The notes: generated by a model from the letters alone, not told the origin. 64,000 nt of DNA from Amycolatopsis bullii (GCF_014654205.1 NZ_BNAW01000026.1:57408-121407), one strand, 5' to 3'. Positions 56,704 through 64,000 are shown, counted from the first letter of the stretch. Translations and numbers: made by a program.

Positions 56704-57732
56704 ATGATCAGCAGGAGAAGGTTCGGGCAGGCGTTCGCGGCCGGGCTCGCGGCGACGTCCTTGGCGGCCTGCTCGTCCGGCACCTCCGCCGTCGCGCCCG
56801 CCGCGGCACCCGACCTGCGGGCCGGATCCGGGGAACACACCTCGCTCGGGCCGGTCAAGCAGGCCGACGCCGGGGCGCTCACCATGGCCTACCACGAGTT
56901 CGGGCCGGCGACCGGGCAGCCGGTCGTGCTGCTGCACGGCTGGCCGTACGACCCGCACAGCTACGTCGACGTCGCCCCGATCCTGGCCGGCGCCGGCTAC
57001 CGGGTCATCGTCCCCTACCTGCGCGGCTACGGCCCGACGGCGTTCAAGTCCGCCGAGACGGTCCGCAACGGCCAGCAGACGGCCGTGGCGCTCGACGTCA
57101 TCGCCCTGCTGGACACGCTCAAGATCGGCAAAGCCGTCTTCGGCGGCTACGACTGGGGCGGCCGGACCGTCGACATCATCGCCGCGCTGTGGCCGGAGCG
57201 CTGCCAGGCGATCGTCGCGGTGAGCGGGTACATCGTCACCAACCTGGCGGCGAACCAGCAGCCGCTGGCCCCGGCCGCGGAGCTCGGCTGGTGGTACCAG
57301 TACTACTTCGCGACCGAGCGCGGCCGCGCCGGCTACGCGGCCAACCGCCACGACTTCAACAAGCTGATCTGGAAGACCGCGTCCCCGGCCTGGCACTTCG
57401 ACGACGCGACGTACGACCGCAGCGCGGCGGCGTTCGACAACCCGGACCACGTCGACATCGTCATCCACAACTACCGCTGGCGCCTGAGCCTCGCCCCGGG
57501 CGAGCCGCAGTACGAGGCGTACGAACGGAAACTGGCGGCCGGCGCGACCATCGGCGTCCCGTCGATCACGATCGGCAGCGACTTCGACGGCGCGGCCAAG
57601 GACGGCACGGCCTACCGCGCGAAGTTCACCGGCAAGTACGAACACCGGATCTACGACGGCATCGGCCACAACGTGCCGCAGGAAGCACCCCGGCCGTTCG
57701 CCCAGGCGATCATCGACGCCACCCACCTCTGA
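56704..57732 (+). CDS. Exported epoxide-hydrolase-like alpha/beta hydrolase lipoprotein
   Basis: 342 residues from an ATG with AGGAG upstream. A Tat-like signal (ISRRRFGQAFAAGLAATS) ends in a lipobox LAAC. The hydrolase has the oxyanion motif LLHGWPYDPHSY and a nucleophile elbow GGYDWGGRT with Asp rather than Ser, as in epoxide hydrolases and haloalkane/fluoroacetate dehalogenases. The His is in DGIGHNVPQEAP. The cap region contains WWYQYYFATERGRAGYAANRHDFNKLIW. It would hydrolyse epoxides or halides at the membrane surface; the substrate is unknown. Confidence 0.9.
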   Translation: MISRRRFGQAFAAGLAATSLAACSSGTSAVAPAAAPDLRAGSGEHTSLGPVKQADAGALTMAYHEFGPATGQPVVLLHGWPYDPHSYVDVAPILAGAGYRVIVPYLRGYGPTAFKSAETVRNGQQTAVALDVIALLDTLKIGKAVFGGYDWGGRTVDIIAALWPERCQAIVAVSGYIVTNLAANQQPLAPAAELGWWYQYYFATERGRAGYAANRHDFNKLIWKTASPAWHFDDATYDRSAAAFDNPDHVDIVIHNYRWRLSLAPGEPQYEAYERKLAAGATIGVPSITIGSDFDGAAKDGTAYRAKFTGKYEHRIYDGIGHNVPQEAPRPFAQAIIDATHL

Positions 57733-57753
57733 CGACAAGCCGCGGGAGACTGC

Positions 57754-57885
57754 TCAACGCGCCGCTCGGTGGATCACGTCGACCACCGCGCCGGGCGCCG
57801 CCGCAGCGTTCGCGTGCGGTGAATCCATCTCGGTGATCGCCCCGGCGACCGCCACGGCCGCCAGGGCGGTGAGTGCGCGCTTCAT
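57754..57885 (-). CDS. Possible 43-residue exported peptide downstream of Ohr
   Basis: MKRALTALAAVAVAGAITEMDSPHANAAAAPGAVVDVIHRAAR has a basic start and a hydrophobic stretch like a signal peptide, with only a short tail after the likely cleavage site. Its ATG overlaps the ohr stop (TGATG), so it could be translated by coupling. It may be a remnant of a larger secreted protein or a true small peptide. Confidence 0.35.
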   Translation of the reverse strand: MKRALTALAAVAVAGAITEMDSPHANAAAAPGAVVDVIHRAAR

Positions 57886-58316
57886 CAGGCGACCGTCGCG
57901 TCGAGGGTGACCTCGATGTTGCCGCGGGTGGCCTTCGAATACGGGCACACCTGGTGCGCGCCCTGCACCAGGTCGTCGGCCGTGGCCTGGTCGATGCCCG
58001 TCGCCTCCAGGTGGAGCACGGCGCTGAGCCGGAACTCGCCCGCCTCGGTGTCGTGGTGCAGGGTCACCTCGGCGACCACGGCGAGGTCGTTCAGCGGCAC
58101 CTTCTTCGCGCCCGCGACCCGGCGCACGGCCCCGACGAAGCAGGACGCCCAGCCCGCCGCGAACAGCTGCTCCGGGTTGGTGCCGTCGCCCGCGCCGCCG
58201 AAGGCCTTGGGCACGGCGAGGGTGACGTCGAGCGCACCGTCGTCGGAGGTCGCGCGGCCGCCGTTGCGGCCCTCCGCGGTGGAGGTGGCGACGGCGGTGT
58301 AGGTCACTTCGGACAT
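57885..58316 (-). CDS. Organic hydroperoxide resistance protein (Ohr, OsmC family)
   Basis: 143 residues from an ATG with AAAGGAA upstream. The two redox cysteines are Cys59 in AAGWASCFVGAV and Cys124 in QVCPYSKATRGN, both in their Ohr sequence contexts. The N-terminal half has NGGRATSDDGALDVTLAVPKAFGGAGDGTNPEQLFAAG, specific to Ohr rather than OsmC. It reduces organic peroxides using dihydrolipoyl partners. No OhrR gene is adjacent. Confidence 0.95.
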   Translation of the reverse strand: MSEVTYTAVATSTAEGRNGGRATSDDGALDVTLAVPKAFGGAGDGTNPEQLFAAGWASCFVGAVRRVAGAKKVPLNDLAVVAEVTLHHDTEAGEFRLSAVLHLEATGIDQATADDLVQGAHQVCPYSKATRGNIEVTLDATVA

Positions 58317-58387
58317 GTTGTTCCTTTCAGCGGGTGACTTCACCACGCTAGGAATCCCGGAGTGACCGCGGCGACCGTCGCCCGACG

Positions 58388-59983
58388 TCACCCGTGTACG
58401 TCACCGTTTTCGAGCCGCAGCCACCGGTCGACGCCGATCGCGTCGAGGAAGCGTTCGTCGTGGCTCACCACCACGAACGCGCCGCGGAACGCCGTCAGCG
58501 CGCTCTCCAGCTGCCCGGTGCTGACCAGGTCCAGGTTGTTCGTCGGCTCGTCCAGCAACAGCAGCTGGGGCGCCGGTTCGGCGAACAGGACGCAGGCGAG
58601 CGTGGCCCGCAGCCGTTCCCCGCCGGAGAGGACGCCGACCGGCAGGTGCACCCGGTTGCCGCGGAACAGGAAGCGCGCCAGCAGGTTCATCCGCCGGTCG
58701 GCGGGCAGCGCAGGGGCGGCCGCCGCCAGGTTTTCGGCGACGCTGCGGTCGTCGTCCAGCAGGTCCAGACGCTGGGACAGGAAGGCGATCCGGCCCTCGG
58801 CGCGGGTCAGCGTGCCGCTGTCGGGCTCGAGGTCGCCGTGCACCAGCCGCAGCAGCGTCGACTTCCCGGCGCCGTTGGGGCCGGTGAGCGCGATCCGCTC
58901 GGGACCGCGGATCGCCAGGTCGACGCCGTTGCCGAAGAGCCCGCGCACCCGCAGGCCTTCGCCGAGGAAGAGCGTCCGGCCCGCCGGGACCACCGTCTGC
59001 GGCAGCTCCAGGCTGATCTTCTGTTCGGTGCGCAGCTCGCGTTCGGCCTGGTCGAGCTTGGCCTTCGCGGCGCCGACGCGGGCGGCGTGCGTGCCGTCCG
59101 CCTTGCCCGCCGATTCCTGCGCGTTGCGCTTCATCGTGCCGGCGAAGATCTTGGGCAACCCGGCGTTGCCGAGGGTGCGCGACGCGGTGCTGGCCCGGCG
59201 GGCGGCGCGCTCGCGGGCCTGCTGCATCTCCCGCTTCTCGCGCTTGACCTCCTGCTCGGCGGTGCGGATGTTCTTCTCGGCGACTTCGCGGGCGGACCGG
59301 ACGGCCTCTTCGTAGGCGGTGAAGTTGCCGCCGTGGAACCGGATTTCGCCGCCGTGGAGCTCGGCGATCCGGTCCATCCGGTCGAGCAGCGCGCGGTCGT
59401 GGCTGACCACGAGCAGGCAACCGGACCAGTCGTCGAGCACGGCGTACAGCTTGTGGCGGGCTTCGGCGTCCAGGTTGTTGGTGGGTTCGTCGAGCAGCAG
59501 CACGTCCGGGCGCTTCAGCAGCTGCGCGGCGAGGCCCAGTGAAACGATCTGGCCGCCGCTGAGGGTGCTCAGCGTGCGGTCGAGCCCGATGCCGTCGAGG
59601 CCGAGCCGGTCGAGCTGGGCGCGGGTGCGTTCCTCGATGTCCCAGTCGGTGCCGATGGTGGTGAAGTGCGTTTCGTCGACGTCGCCGGACTCGACGGCGG
59701 CGATGGCACGCAGAACCGGTGCCACGCCGAGGATTTCGGCGACCGACGGTTCTCCGCTCAGCGGCAGGTCCTGCGGCAGGTAGCCGAGCACGCCGTCGGC
59801 GGTGACGCTGCCGGCGGCGGGCTTCAGGACGCCGGCGACGAGCTTGAGCAGCGTCGTCTTGCCGGAGCCGTTCGGGGCGACGAGACCGGTGCGGCCGCTC
59901 GCGAAGGTGGCGGACAGGCGGTCGAAGACGGGGGTGTCGTCCGGCCAGGAGAAGGACAGGCCGGACAGCACGATTTCGGACAT
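58388..59983 (-). CDS. ABC-F family ATPase (ribosome protection/translation factor)
   Basis: 531 residues with two ATPase domains and no membrane helices. Domain 1 has Walker A LVAPNGSGKTTLLKL, signature STLSGGQIVSLG and Walker B DVLLLDEPTNNLD. Domain 2 has ALTGPNGAGKSTLLRL, VLSGGERLRATL and LLLLDEPTNNLD. The 'SHDRALL' and 'SHDERFL' switches end each domain. The charged interdomain linker (AEKNIRTAEQEVKREKREMQQARERAARR) would reach into the ribosome. Many actinobacterial ABC-F proteins of this length protect ribosomes from antibiotics. A leader peptide and pairing RNA segments upstream support drug-responsive control. Confidence 0.93.
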   Translation of the reverse strand: MSEIVLSGLSFSWPDDTPVFDRLSATFASGRTGLVAPNGSGKTTLLKLVAGVLKPAAGSVTADGVLGYLPQDLPLSGEPSVAEILGVAPVLRAIAAVESGDVDETHFTTIGTDWDIEERTRAQLDRLGLDGIGLDRTLSTLSGGQIVSLGLAAQLLKRPDVLLLDEPTNNLDAEARHKLYAVLDDWSGCLLVVSHDRALLDRMDRIAELHGGEIRFHGGNFTAYEEAVRSAREVAEKNIRTAEQEVKREKREMQQARERAARRASTASRTLGNAGLPKIFAGTMKRNAQESAGKADGTHAARVGAAKAKLDQAERELRTEQKISLELPQTVVPAGRTLFLGEGLRVRGLFGNGVDLAIRGPERIALTGPNGAGKSTLLRLVHGDLEPDSGTLTRAEGRIAFLSQRLDLLDDDRSVAENLAAAAPALPADRRMNLLARFLFRGNRVHLPVGVLSGGERLRATLACVLFAEPAPQLLLLDEPTNNLDLVSTGQLESALTAFRGAFVVVSHDERFLDAIGVDRWLRLENGDVHG

Positions 59984-60011
59984 GGCGAAGACCTCGATGG
60001 AGTGAACGCGG

Positions 60012-60091
60012 AAAAGGGGACGTCGACGGCGGCCCGCACCGGCACGGCCGGGGGCCTGCGGACTCCGGGGCTACCCGGAGATGTCGACGTC
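60012..60091 (-). promoter_or_regulatory. Putative ribosome-mediated attenuator of the ABC-F gene
   Basis: On the minus-strand transcript the leader codons GACGTCGAC (60083-60091) are complementary to GTCGACGTC near 60019-60027, which is followed by CCCC and UUUU. Between them lie a hairpin CTCCGGG/CCCGGAG, whose loop contains the leader stop codon, and a second GGCCC/GGGCC-type hairpin. A ribosome stalled in the leader would cover the first GACGTCGAC and prevent the long-range pairing. The elements are seen; the mechanism is inferred. Confidence 0.55.
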
Positions 60092-60100
60092 ACCTGCCAC
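60071..60100 (-). CDS. Leader peptide upstream of ABC-F gene
   Basis: GTG GCA GGT GAC GTC GAC ATC TCC GGG TAG encodes a nine-residue peptide, M-A-G-D-V-D-I-S-G. It is preceded by a perfect GAGGAG (60108-60113) with seven-base spacing. It lies 88 bases before the ABC-F start. Such short SD-equipped frames are typical sensors of translation inhibitors in resistance operons. A further small hairpin AAGGGA/TCCCTT occurs just upstream (60117-60131). Confidence 0.6.
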   Translation of the reverse strand: MAGDVDISG

Positions 60101-60177
60101 GACTGGTCTCCTCACAAAGGGATCTTCCCTTCGAAGATAGCAGGGTTGTCCGCCCGGACCCCGGGTAACCGGCCCGG

Positions 60178-61200
60178 ATGCGCATCGTGGTGACCGGAGC
60201 GACCGGCAACATCGGGACCGGGGTCGTGCGCGCGCTGGGCGCGGACCCGCAGGTCGAAACCATCGTCAAGCTGGCAAGACGCCCGGCGGAAGGCGTCGTC
60301 ACGGCCGACGTCGAACGCGACGACCTCGTGCCGCACTTCCGCGGCGCCGACGCCGTCGTGCACCTGGCGTGGCTGTTCCAGCCCACCCGTCGTCCCGAAC
60401 GCACCTGGCGGGCGAACGTCCTGGGCTCGATGCGGGTGTTCGAGGCGGCGGCCACGGCGGGCGTGCCCAAGCTCGTCTACACGTCGTCGATCGGGGCGTA
60501 CTCGCCGCGGGAGGACGACGAGCCGGTGACGGAGGACTGGCCGACGCACGGCTGGCCGGGGGCGGCGTACACGCGCGAAAAGGCCTATCTGGAGCGGTAC
60601 CTCGACGCGTTCGAGGCCCGGCACCCGAAGCTCGAGGTCGTCCGGATGCGGCCGGGGTTCGTCTTCCAGCGCACTGCCGCGACGGAGCAGCGCCGCCTGT
60701 TCGCGGGGCCGTTCGTCCCGGGTTCGCTGGTCCGGCCGGGCCTGGTGCCGGTGGTCCCGGACATCCGCGGCCTGCGGTTCCAGATCGTGCACACGGACGA
60801 CCTGGCCGACGCCGTCCGCCGCGCGGTGACGCGGCCGGTGCGCGGGGCGTTCAACATCGCGACCGGCCCGGTGGTGGACCCGCGCTTCGCGGCGGACCTG
60901 CTGGGTGCGCGCACGATCCAGGTCCCGGCGGGCGTGGTGCGGGCGGCGGTGGACGCGGCCTGGCGCGTGCACGCGATCCCGGCGTCACCGGGCCTGTTCG
61001 ACGCGGTCATGCGGCTGCCGGTGATGGACACGAGCCGCGCGGAGTCCGAATTGGACTGGCAGCCGGGCCGGGACGCCGCGGCCACGCTGAAGGAGTTCCT
61101 CGCGGGGCTGCGCGAGGGCGCCGGCGCGGACACCGCACCGCTGGCCCCGGACCGGCACCGGCTGCACGAGATCTCCACCGGGGTGGGCCGCAAGCCCTGA
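60178..61200 (+). CDS. NAD-dependent epimerase/dehydratase (extended SDR)
   Basis: 340 residues. The N-terminal Rossmann motif is MRIVVTGATGNIGTGVVRAL, and the segment GADAVVHLAWLFQPTRRPERTWRANVLGSMRVFEAAATAGVPKLVYTSSIGAYSP follows. The catalytic YxxxK is AYTREKAYLERYL. The substrate-binding half contains VRMRPGFVFQ and FQIVHTDDLADAVRRAV. The substrate is not identifiable; it is most like actinobacterial 'NAD-dependent epimerase' or sugar/lactone SDRs. Divergent from the ABC-F leader, sharing a 77-base promoter region. Confidence 0.9.
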   Translation: MRIVVTGATGNIGTGVVRALGADPQVETIVKLARRPAEGVVTADVERDDLVPHFRGADAVVHLAWLFQPTRRPERTWRANVLGSMRVFEAAATAGVPKLVYTSSIGAYSPREDDEPVTEDWPTHGWPGAAYTREKAYLERYLDAFEARHPKLEVVRMRPGFVFQRTAATEQRRLFAGPFVPGSLVRPGLVPVVPDIRGLRFQIVHTDDLADAVRRAVTRPVRGAFNIATGPVVDPRFAADLLGARTIQVPAGVVRAAVDAAWRVHAIPASPGLFDAVMRLPVMDTSRAESELDWQPGRDAAATLKEFLAGLREGAGADTAPLAPDRHRLHEISTGVGRKP

Positions 61201-61201
61201 G

Positions 61202-61678
61202 TCAGCGGCCCTGCTGCTTCTCCGGCTCCGGGTACTGGCCGCGGGCCCGGTCGGCCGCCGCCGTGGCGATGCCCGCGGCGATCATCGCCACGCCCAGGCC
61301 GAGGTGCAGCCAGTCGTCGGCGTTGTCCATGGGGAGGATGTTGGCCGGGCTGTCGTGGTCCATCGCCAGGCCGAACACCCACAGCAGCACGTAGATCCCG
61401 CCGCCGATCATCAGGAAGGCCCGCGAGCTGCCGTTGGCGCGTGCGGCCAGCACGCCCAGCACGCCGAACAGCAGGTGGACCAGGTTGTGCAGCACCGACA
61501 CGGTGAACACGCCGAACAGCTGTGCGCCCGACTCGTGCCCGGCGAACTTCAGCGCGTCGTAGTCCGCGGTGATGCCCGGGATGAACCCGAGCACACCGAC
61601 GAGCAGGAACGCGATCCCGAACAGCAGGGCGGCGGCCCGGGCGGTGCTCCGCCGGGGCCGGGTGTGGGCTTCGGTCAT
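61202..61678 (-). CDS. DUF4383 family four-TM membrane protein
   Basis: 158 residues with four membrane helices: AALLFGIAFLLVGVLGFIPGI, LFGVFTVSVLHNLVHLLFGVLGVLAA, AFLMIGGGIYVLLWVFGLAMD and WLHLGLGVAMIAAGIATAAA. The conserved 'HN--H---G--G' helix 2 motif and the 'N----DNWLH' loop (NILPMDNADDWLH) mark DUF4383. Function unknown. Convergent with the SDR gene, with one base between. Confidence 0.9.
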   Translation of the reverse strand: MTEAHTRPRRSTARAAALLFGIAFLLVGVLGFIPGITADYDALKFAGHESGAQLFGVFTVSVLHNLVHLLFGVLGVLAARANGSSRAFLMIGGGIYVLLWVFGLAMDHDSPANILPMDNADDWLHLGLGVAMIAAGIATAAADRARGQYPEPEKQQGR

Positions 61679-61716
61679 GGCGCCGGGCTACCCGGCCCCG
61701 AACCGGGCAAACCCGG

Positions 61717-61830
61717 TCACGACGCCGCCAGCGCGCGCACCTCGTCCAGGACCCGGCGCAGCGGCTGCCCGCTCGCCTCCGCGGCCGCCCGTACCTCCTC
61801 GTATTCGGGCTGGGTCTGCGCGCTGCCGGG
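61717..61830 (-). pseudogene. 3' remnant of a larC-like (nickel-pincer cofactor) gene
   Basis: On the minus strand the frame ending at 61717 reads AQTQPEYEEVRAAAEASGQP then LRRVLDEVRALAAS and stop. This resembles the C-terminus of LarC proteins, where PEYED-R--AE--G-PL--V is typical. Upstream of it (toward 61836) the match stops and the frame becomes antisense to the pabB-like fragment. No RBS or full-length domain remains, so it looks like a truncated tail left by a deletion. The family match is by recall. Confidence 0.5.
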
Positions 61831-61836
61831 CGGGCC

Positions 61837-62930
61837 ATGCTGACCGCCGGGACCGGCGGGGCCGATCCGGTCCTCGCCGCCGGCGAGCTGGCCGTCTTCT
61901 CCCACCCCGGCGGCGGCTCGCCGCTGACCGCCGCCGTGGACCTGCTGCGCGGGCTCGACCTGCCCCCGGAGACCACCGACGCCGAAGCCGCCTGGTTCGG
62001 GTTCCTCGGCTACGACGCCGCACGGGACTTCGAGCGGCTGCCGAGCCGTCACCCGGCGACCGACCGGCCGGTGTACGAGTTCTTCCTGCCCGAGGTGCTG
62101 GTCCGGTTCGCCGAGGGCCGGGTGATCGGGCGCGGCAGGACCCCCGCCGCCGCCCGCACGGCGGCCGAGCAGGTGGCCCGGACGCTGACCGGCCCGGCGG
62201 TCGCGCCGCTCGGGCGGGTGGCGGTGGGAGCCGGCCGGTTCGGGTTCGCCTACGACGAGTACGTCGAGGCCGTCCGCCGCGCCCGGCGGCACATCCTCGA
62301 CGGCGACGTCTTCCAGCTCGTGCTGTCGAACGCCTGGACCGCACCGGCCACTGTGGACGGACTGCGGGTCTACGAGCGGCTGACGGCGATCAACCCGTCG
62401 CCGTACCACTTCTGGCACGCCGGGCCGCGGTTCGAGGCCGTCGGTGCGTCACCGGAGCCGTGCTTGACCTTGTCGGGCGGGAAGGCGCTGATCCGGCCGC
62501 TGGCCGGCACCCGGCGGCGCGGCCGCGACGAGCACGCCGACCGGCTGGCCGAAGAGGACCTGTGCACCTGACGTCCGACGTCTGGGGCGAGCCCGCGCGG
62601 GAGCGGGGCACCGACGAGCTGATCCGGGCGACCTTCCCGGCCGGGACGATGACCGGGACGCCGAAGGTGCGCGCGATGGAGATCATCGAGGCGCTCGAGC
62701 CGTCCCGGCGCTGGCTGTACTCCGGGGCGGTCGGCTCGTTCGGGGTGTCCCACGTGGACCTCTACCTCACGATCCGCAGCATGGTGTGGTGCGACGGCGA
62801 GATCCGCATGCAGGCGGGCGGCGGCATCGTCCACGACTCGGACCCGGCCGAAGAGTACGCGGAATGCCTGGCGAAGCTGGGGTCGGGCGCGCGAGCGCTC
62901 GGGGTGACGGTGGAAGGGGCGGCCGCGTGA
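61837..62930 (+). pseudogene. Headless, internally deleted pabB/trpE-like chorismate enzyme
   Basis: The first frame (61837-62571) gives WFGFLGYDAARDFERLPSRH, FAYDEYVEAVRRARRHILDGDVFQLVLSNAW and LIRPLAGTRRRGRDEHADRLAEEDL, then stops after C-T. The next frame continues VHLTSDVWGEPARERGTDELIRATFPAGTMTGTPKVRAMEIIEALEP to AGGGIVHDSDPAEEYAECLAKLGSGA. Between EEDL and VHLTSD about 45 residues that normally carry the HLMLVDLARNDLGRV and VRV...V--FS-VQH blocks are missing, with a frame change. The first 50 or so residues of a normal component I are also absent. It cannot be a functional aminodeoxychorismate or anthranilate synthase. Confidence 0.8.
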
Positions 62931-63508
62931 TCTGCGTGATCGACAACTACGACTCGTTCGTCTACAACCTGGTGCAGTACCTCGGCACGCTCGGAGCTTC
63001 GTGCCAGGTGTACCGCAACGACGAGGTGACGGTGGCCGACGTCGCCGCGCTCGCCCCGGAGCTGGTCCTGATCTCGCCGGGCCCGGGCGACCCGGCGGAG
63101 GCGGGCATCTCGGTCGAGCTGGTCCGCCGCCTCGCCGGCCGCGTGCCGCTGCTCGGGGTCTGCCTGGGCCACCAGGCGATCGGCGCGGCGTTCGGTGCCC
63201 GGGTGGTGCACGCGGCCGAGCCGATGCACGGCAAGTGCTCCCCGCTCGCCCACGACGGCCGCGGCGTCTTCAGCGGGCTGCGCGACCCGCTGACGGTGGC
63301 GCGCTACCACTCCATGGTGCTCGACCCGGCTTCGCTGCCGGCGGAGCAGGCCGTGACGGCCTGGTCGTCGACCGGGGAGGTGATGGGCGTGCGGCACCGG
63401 TCGCTGCCGATCGAAGGGGTCCAGTTCCACCCGGAGTCGCTGTTCACCGAGGAGGGCATGGCGATGGTGGCGAACGCGGTGCGCCCGCGGAGCCTCGTGC
63501 GCAGCTAG
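62927..63508 (+). CDS. Glutamine amidotransferase, anthranilate/aminodeoxychorismate synthase component II
   Basis: 193 residues from a GTG overlapping the stop of the broken component I (GTGA). The class I amidotransferase domain is intact: VICVIDNYDSFVYNLVQYLG, LVLISPGPGDPAEAG, nucleophile Cys79 in LLGVCLGHQAIG, and His168/Glu170 in GVQFHPESLF. It would supply ammonia to a component I partner. Its own partner is disrupted, so it may now serve another component I elsewhere or be decaying next. Coupling to the pseudogene may reduce its translation. Confidence 0.93.
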   Translation: MICVIDNYDSFVYNLVQYLGTLGASCQVYRNDEVTVADVAALAPELVLISPGPGDPAEAGISVELVRRLAGRVPLLGVCLGHQAIGAAFGARVVHAAEPMHGKCSPLAHDGRGVFSGLRDPLTVARYHSMVLDPASLPAEQAVTAWSSTGEVMGVRHRSLPIEGVQFHPESLFTEEGMAMVANAVRPRSLVRS

Positions 63509-63774
63509 GCGAGTTCGGCGGAGACGACGGACGGCAGCTCGCGCAGCCGGTCGAGCAGGGGGCCGGTCTCCTCGGCCGCCAGCAGGACGGCGCAGACCAT
63601 GCTGCTCTCGCGGACGCCGTCCTTGACGTCGACGGTCAGCTCGTGGACGAGGCGGCCTTCCAGGGCCCCGACCAGCGGCGCGATCTGTTCGGCACCGCCG
63701 ACGAAGTAGGTGGCGATGCGGCGGCGCAGCAGCATGGCCGAGCGGGGTGCGGGAACGGCGAAGGAAGTGGACAT
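63505..63774 (-). CDS. Small ACT-like domain protein
   Basis: 89 residues: LLRRRIATYFVGGAEQIAPLVGALEGRLVHELTVDVKDGVRESSMVCAVLLAAEETGPLLDRLRELPSVVSAELA. The beta-alpha-beta-beta-alpha-beta spacing and the ending LLDRLRELPSVVSAEL recall the ACT regulatory domains of acetohydroxyacid synthase small subunits. The Gly of the N-terminal ligand loop is less clear, and no catalytic subunit is adjacent. Unassigned function. Its 5' leader carries a possible leader peptide and hairpin. It overlaps the convergent amidotransferase gene by four bases. Confidence 0.7.
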   Translation of the reverse strand: MSTSFAVPAPRSAMLLRRRIATYFVGGAEQIAPLVGALEGRLVHELTVDVKDGVRESSMVCAVLLAAEETGPLLDRLRELPSVVSAELA

Positions 63775-63845
63775 GGCGGATCTCCCGGGTTCGAGGGGGA
63801 ACGAGATCGGGGCCAGGTCCCGGAGAAAACGCGGTCGTCGACGCA

Positions 63846-63915
63846 GCGCGCCGGCGACCTGGGTTCAGCCGGCGCGCCGGGTTACGAGCCGCAAGGACGA
63901 CATCGGGCGCTGCAC
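63846..63915 (-). promoter_or_regulatory. Putative leader peptide and hairpin upstream of ACT-like gene
   Basis: On the minus strand a short frame ending at 63865 reads M-Q-R-P-M-S-S-L-R-L-V-T-R-R-A-G and stop, from a GTG at 63915 or an ATG at 63903. A TAGCCT (63922-63927) ends six bases before the GTG, compatible with a leaderless transcript. The last codons form one arm of a perfect 10-bp stem, GCGCGCCGGC at 63846-63855 with 63868-63877. This is the geometry of amino-acid attenuators; the L-R-L-V stretch recalls ilv leaders. It is suggestive only. Confidence 0.4.
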
Positions 63916-63970
63916 GGCGACAGGCTAACACGACCCCGGAACGCCACGCACGGCTCGGCGGGTCGTGAGT

Positions 63971-63998
63971 GGTGAGGCGGGTTGGAACCCGCCTCACC
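63971..63998. terminator. Perfect hairpin at the window end
   Basis: GGTGAGGCGGGTT (63971-63983) and AACCCGCCTCACC (63986-63998) form a 13-bp perfect stem with a two-base centre. It is probably a terminator for a gene lying beyond the window, since no coding region in the window ends here. Confidence 0.75.
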
Positions 63999-64000
63999 AC

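Noticed and set aside
61837..62571. Short intact component I enzyme of 244 residues
   Set aside because: It ends before the catalytic C-terminal half, whose sequence continues in the next frame after a missing block, so it is a pseudogene rather than a small enzyme.

Overview
The window is high-GC actinobacterial DNA: GTG and TTG starts, ECF sigma/anti-sigma pairs, SsgA, ANTAR and DUF5709 genes, and very dense GC-rich coding. The gene repertoire points to a Pseudonocardiales genome, most likely Amycolatopsis. So do the interspersed intergenic repeats, such as one that would read as 'PKAAL...ASDAPKAAL' if translated. This is inference from recalled families; no search was run. No phage, integron, transposase, CRISPR array, tRNA or rRNA gene is visible.

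Layout. 1-9,700: small regulator/enzyme units: a DUF3068 membrane protein cut by the window edge, RidA/MarR divergent over two palindromic operators, XRE plus DUF2975, PucR, a methyltransferase, a deazaflavin oxidoreductase, GNAT, a PLP decarboxylase and a secreted GH18 chitinase. 9,700-20,300: MFS/MerR divergent pair, a secreted cyclase-family protein, a membrane GGDEF-EAL protein, an ABC exporter, an amidohydrolase, SigJ and an unusual protein with four cold-shock domains. 20,300-31,000: an unknown helical-domain protein, two SigD/ShbA-like sigma factors around a cupin, an S4 protein, cholesterol oxidase, a CMD/dehydrogenase pair, ilvD, an acyl-CoA synthetase and SsgA. 31,000-34,700: a compact sigK-rskA-molybdopterin oxidoreductase-fasciclin cluster that parallels the mycobacterial SigK/MPT70-MPT83 regulon. 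34,700-40,500: an LLM/TetR/quinone oxidoreductase group, a secreted cutinase closely resembling Thermobifida-type polyester (PET) hydrolases, DsbA, and an inverted array of 21-bp repeats.

41,500-50,160 is the most coherent system: a LacI regulator with two operator copies, two sugar permeases, a lipoprotein binding protein, GH51 arabinofuranosidase, GH35 beta-galactosidase and a secreted GH30 enzyme with a ricin-type lectin domain. The genes are translationally coupled or nearly so. Together they fit extracellular cleavage of beta-1,6-galactan (type II arabinogalactan side chains), import of the oligosaccharides, and intracellular trimming of arabinose and galactose. No ATPase is encoded, so a shared MsiK-like ATPase is expected.

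50,200-64,000: ANTAR regulator, secreted tannase/feruloyl-esterase-family enzyme facing a large LuxR regulator, a Tat lipoprotein epoxide-hydrolase-like protein, Ohr, and an ABC-F protein preceded by a 9-codon leader peptide and mutually pairing segments (a likely ribosome-sensing attenuator). The final part is an apparent deletion scar joining a larC 3' remnant to a headless, internally deleted pabB/trpE-like pseudogene next to an intact glutamine amidotransferase. It is followed by a small ACT-like protein with its own putative leader peptide.
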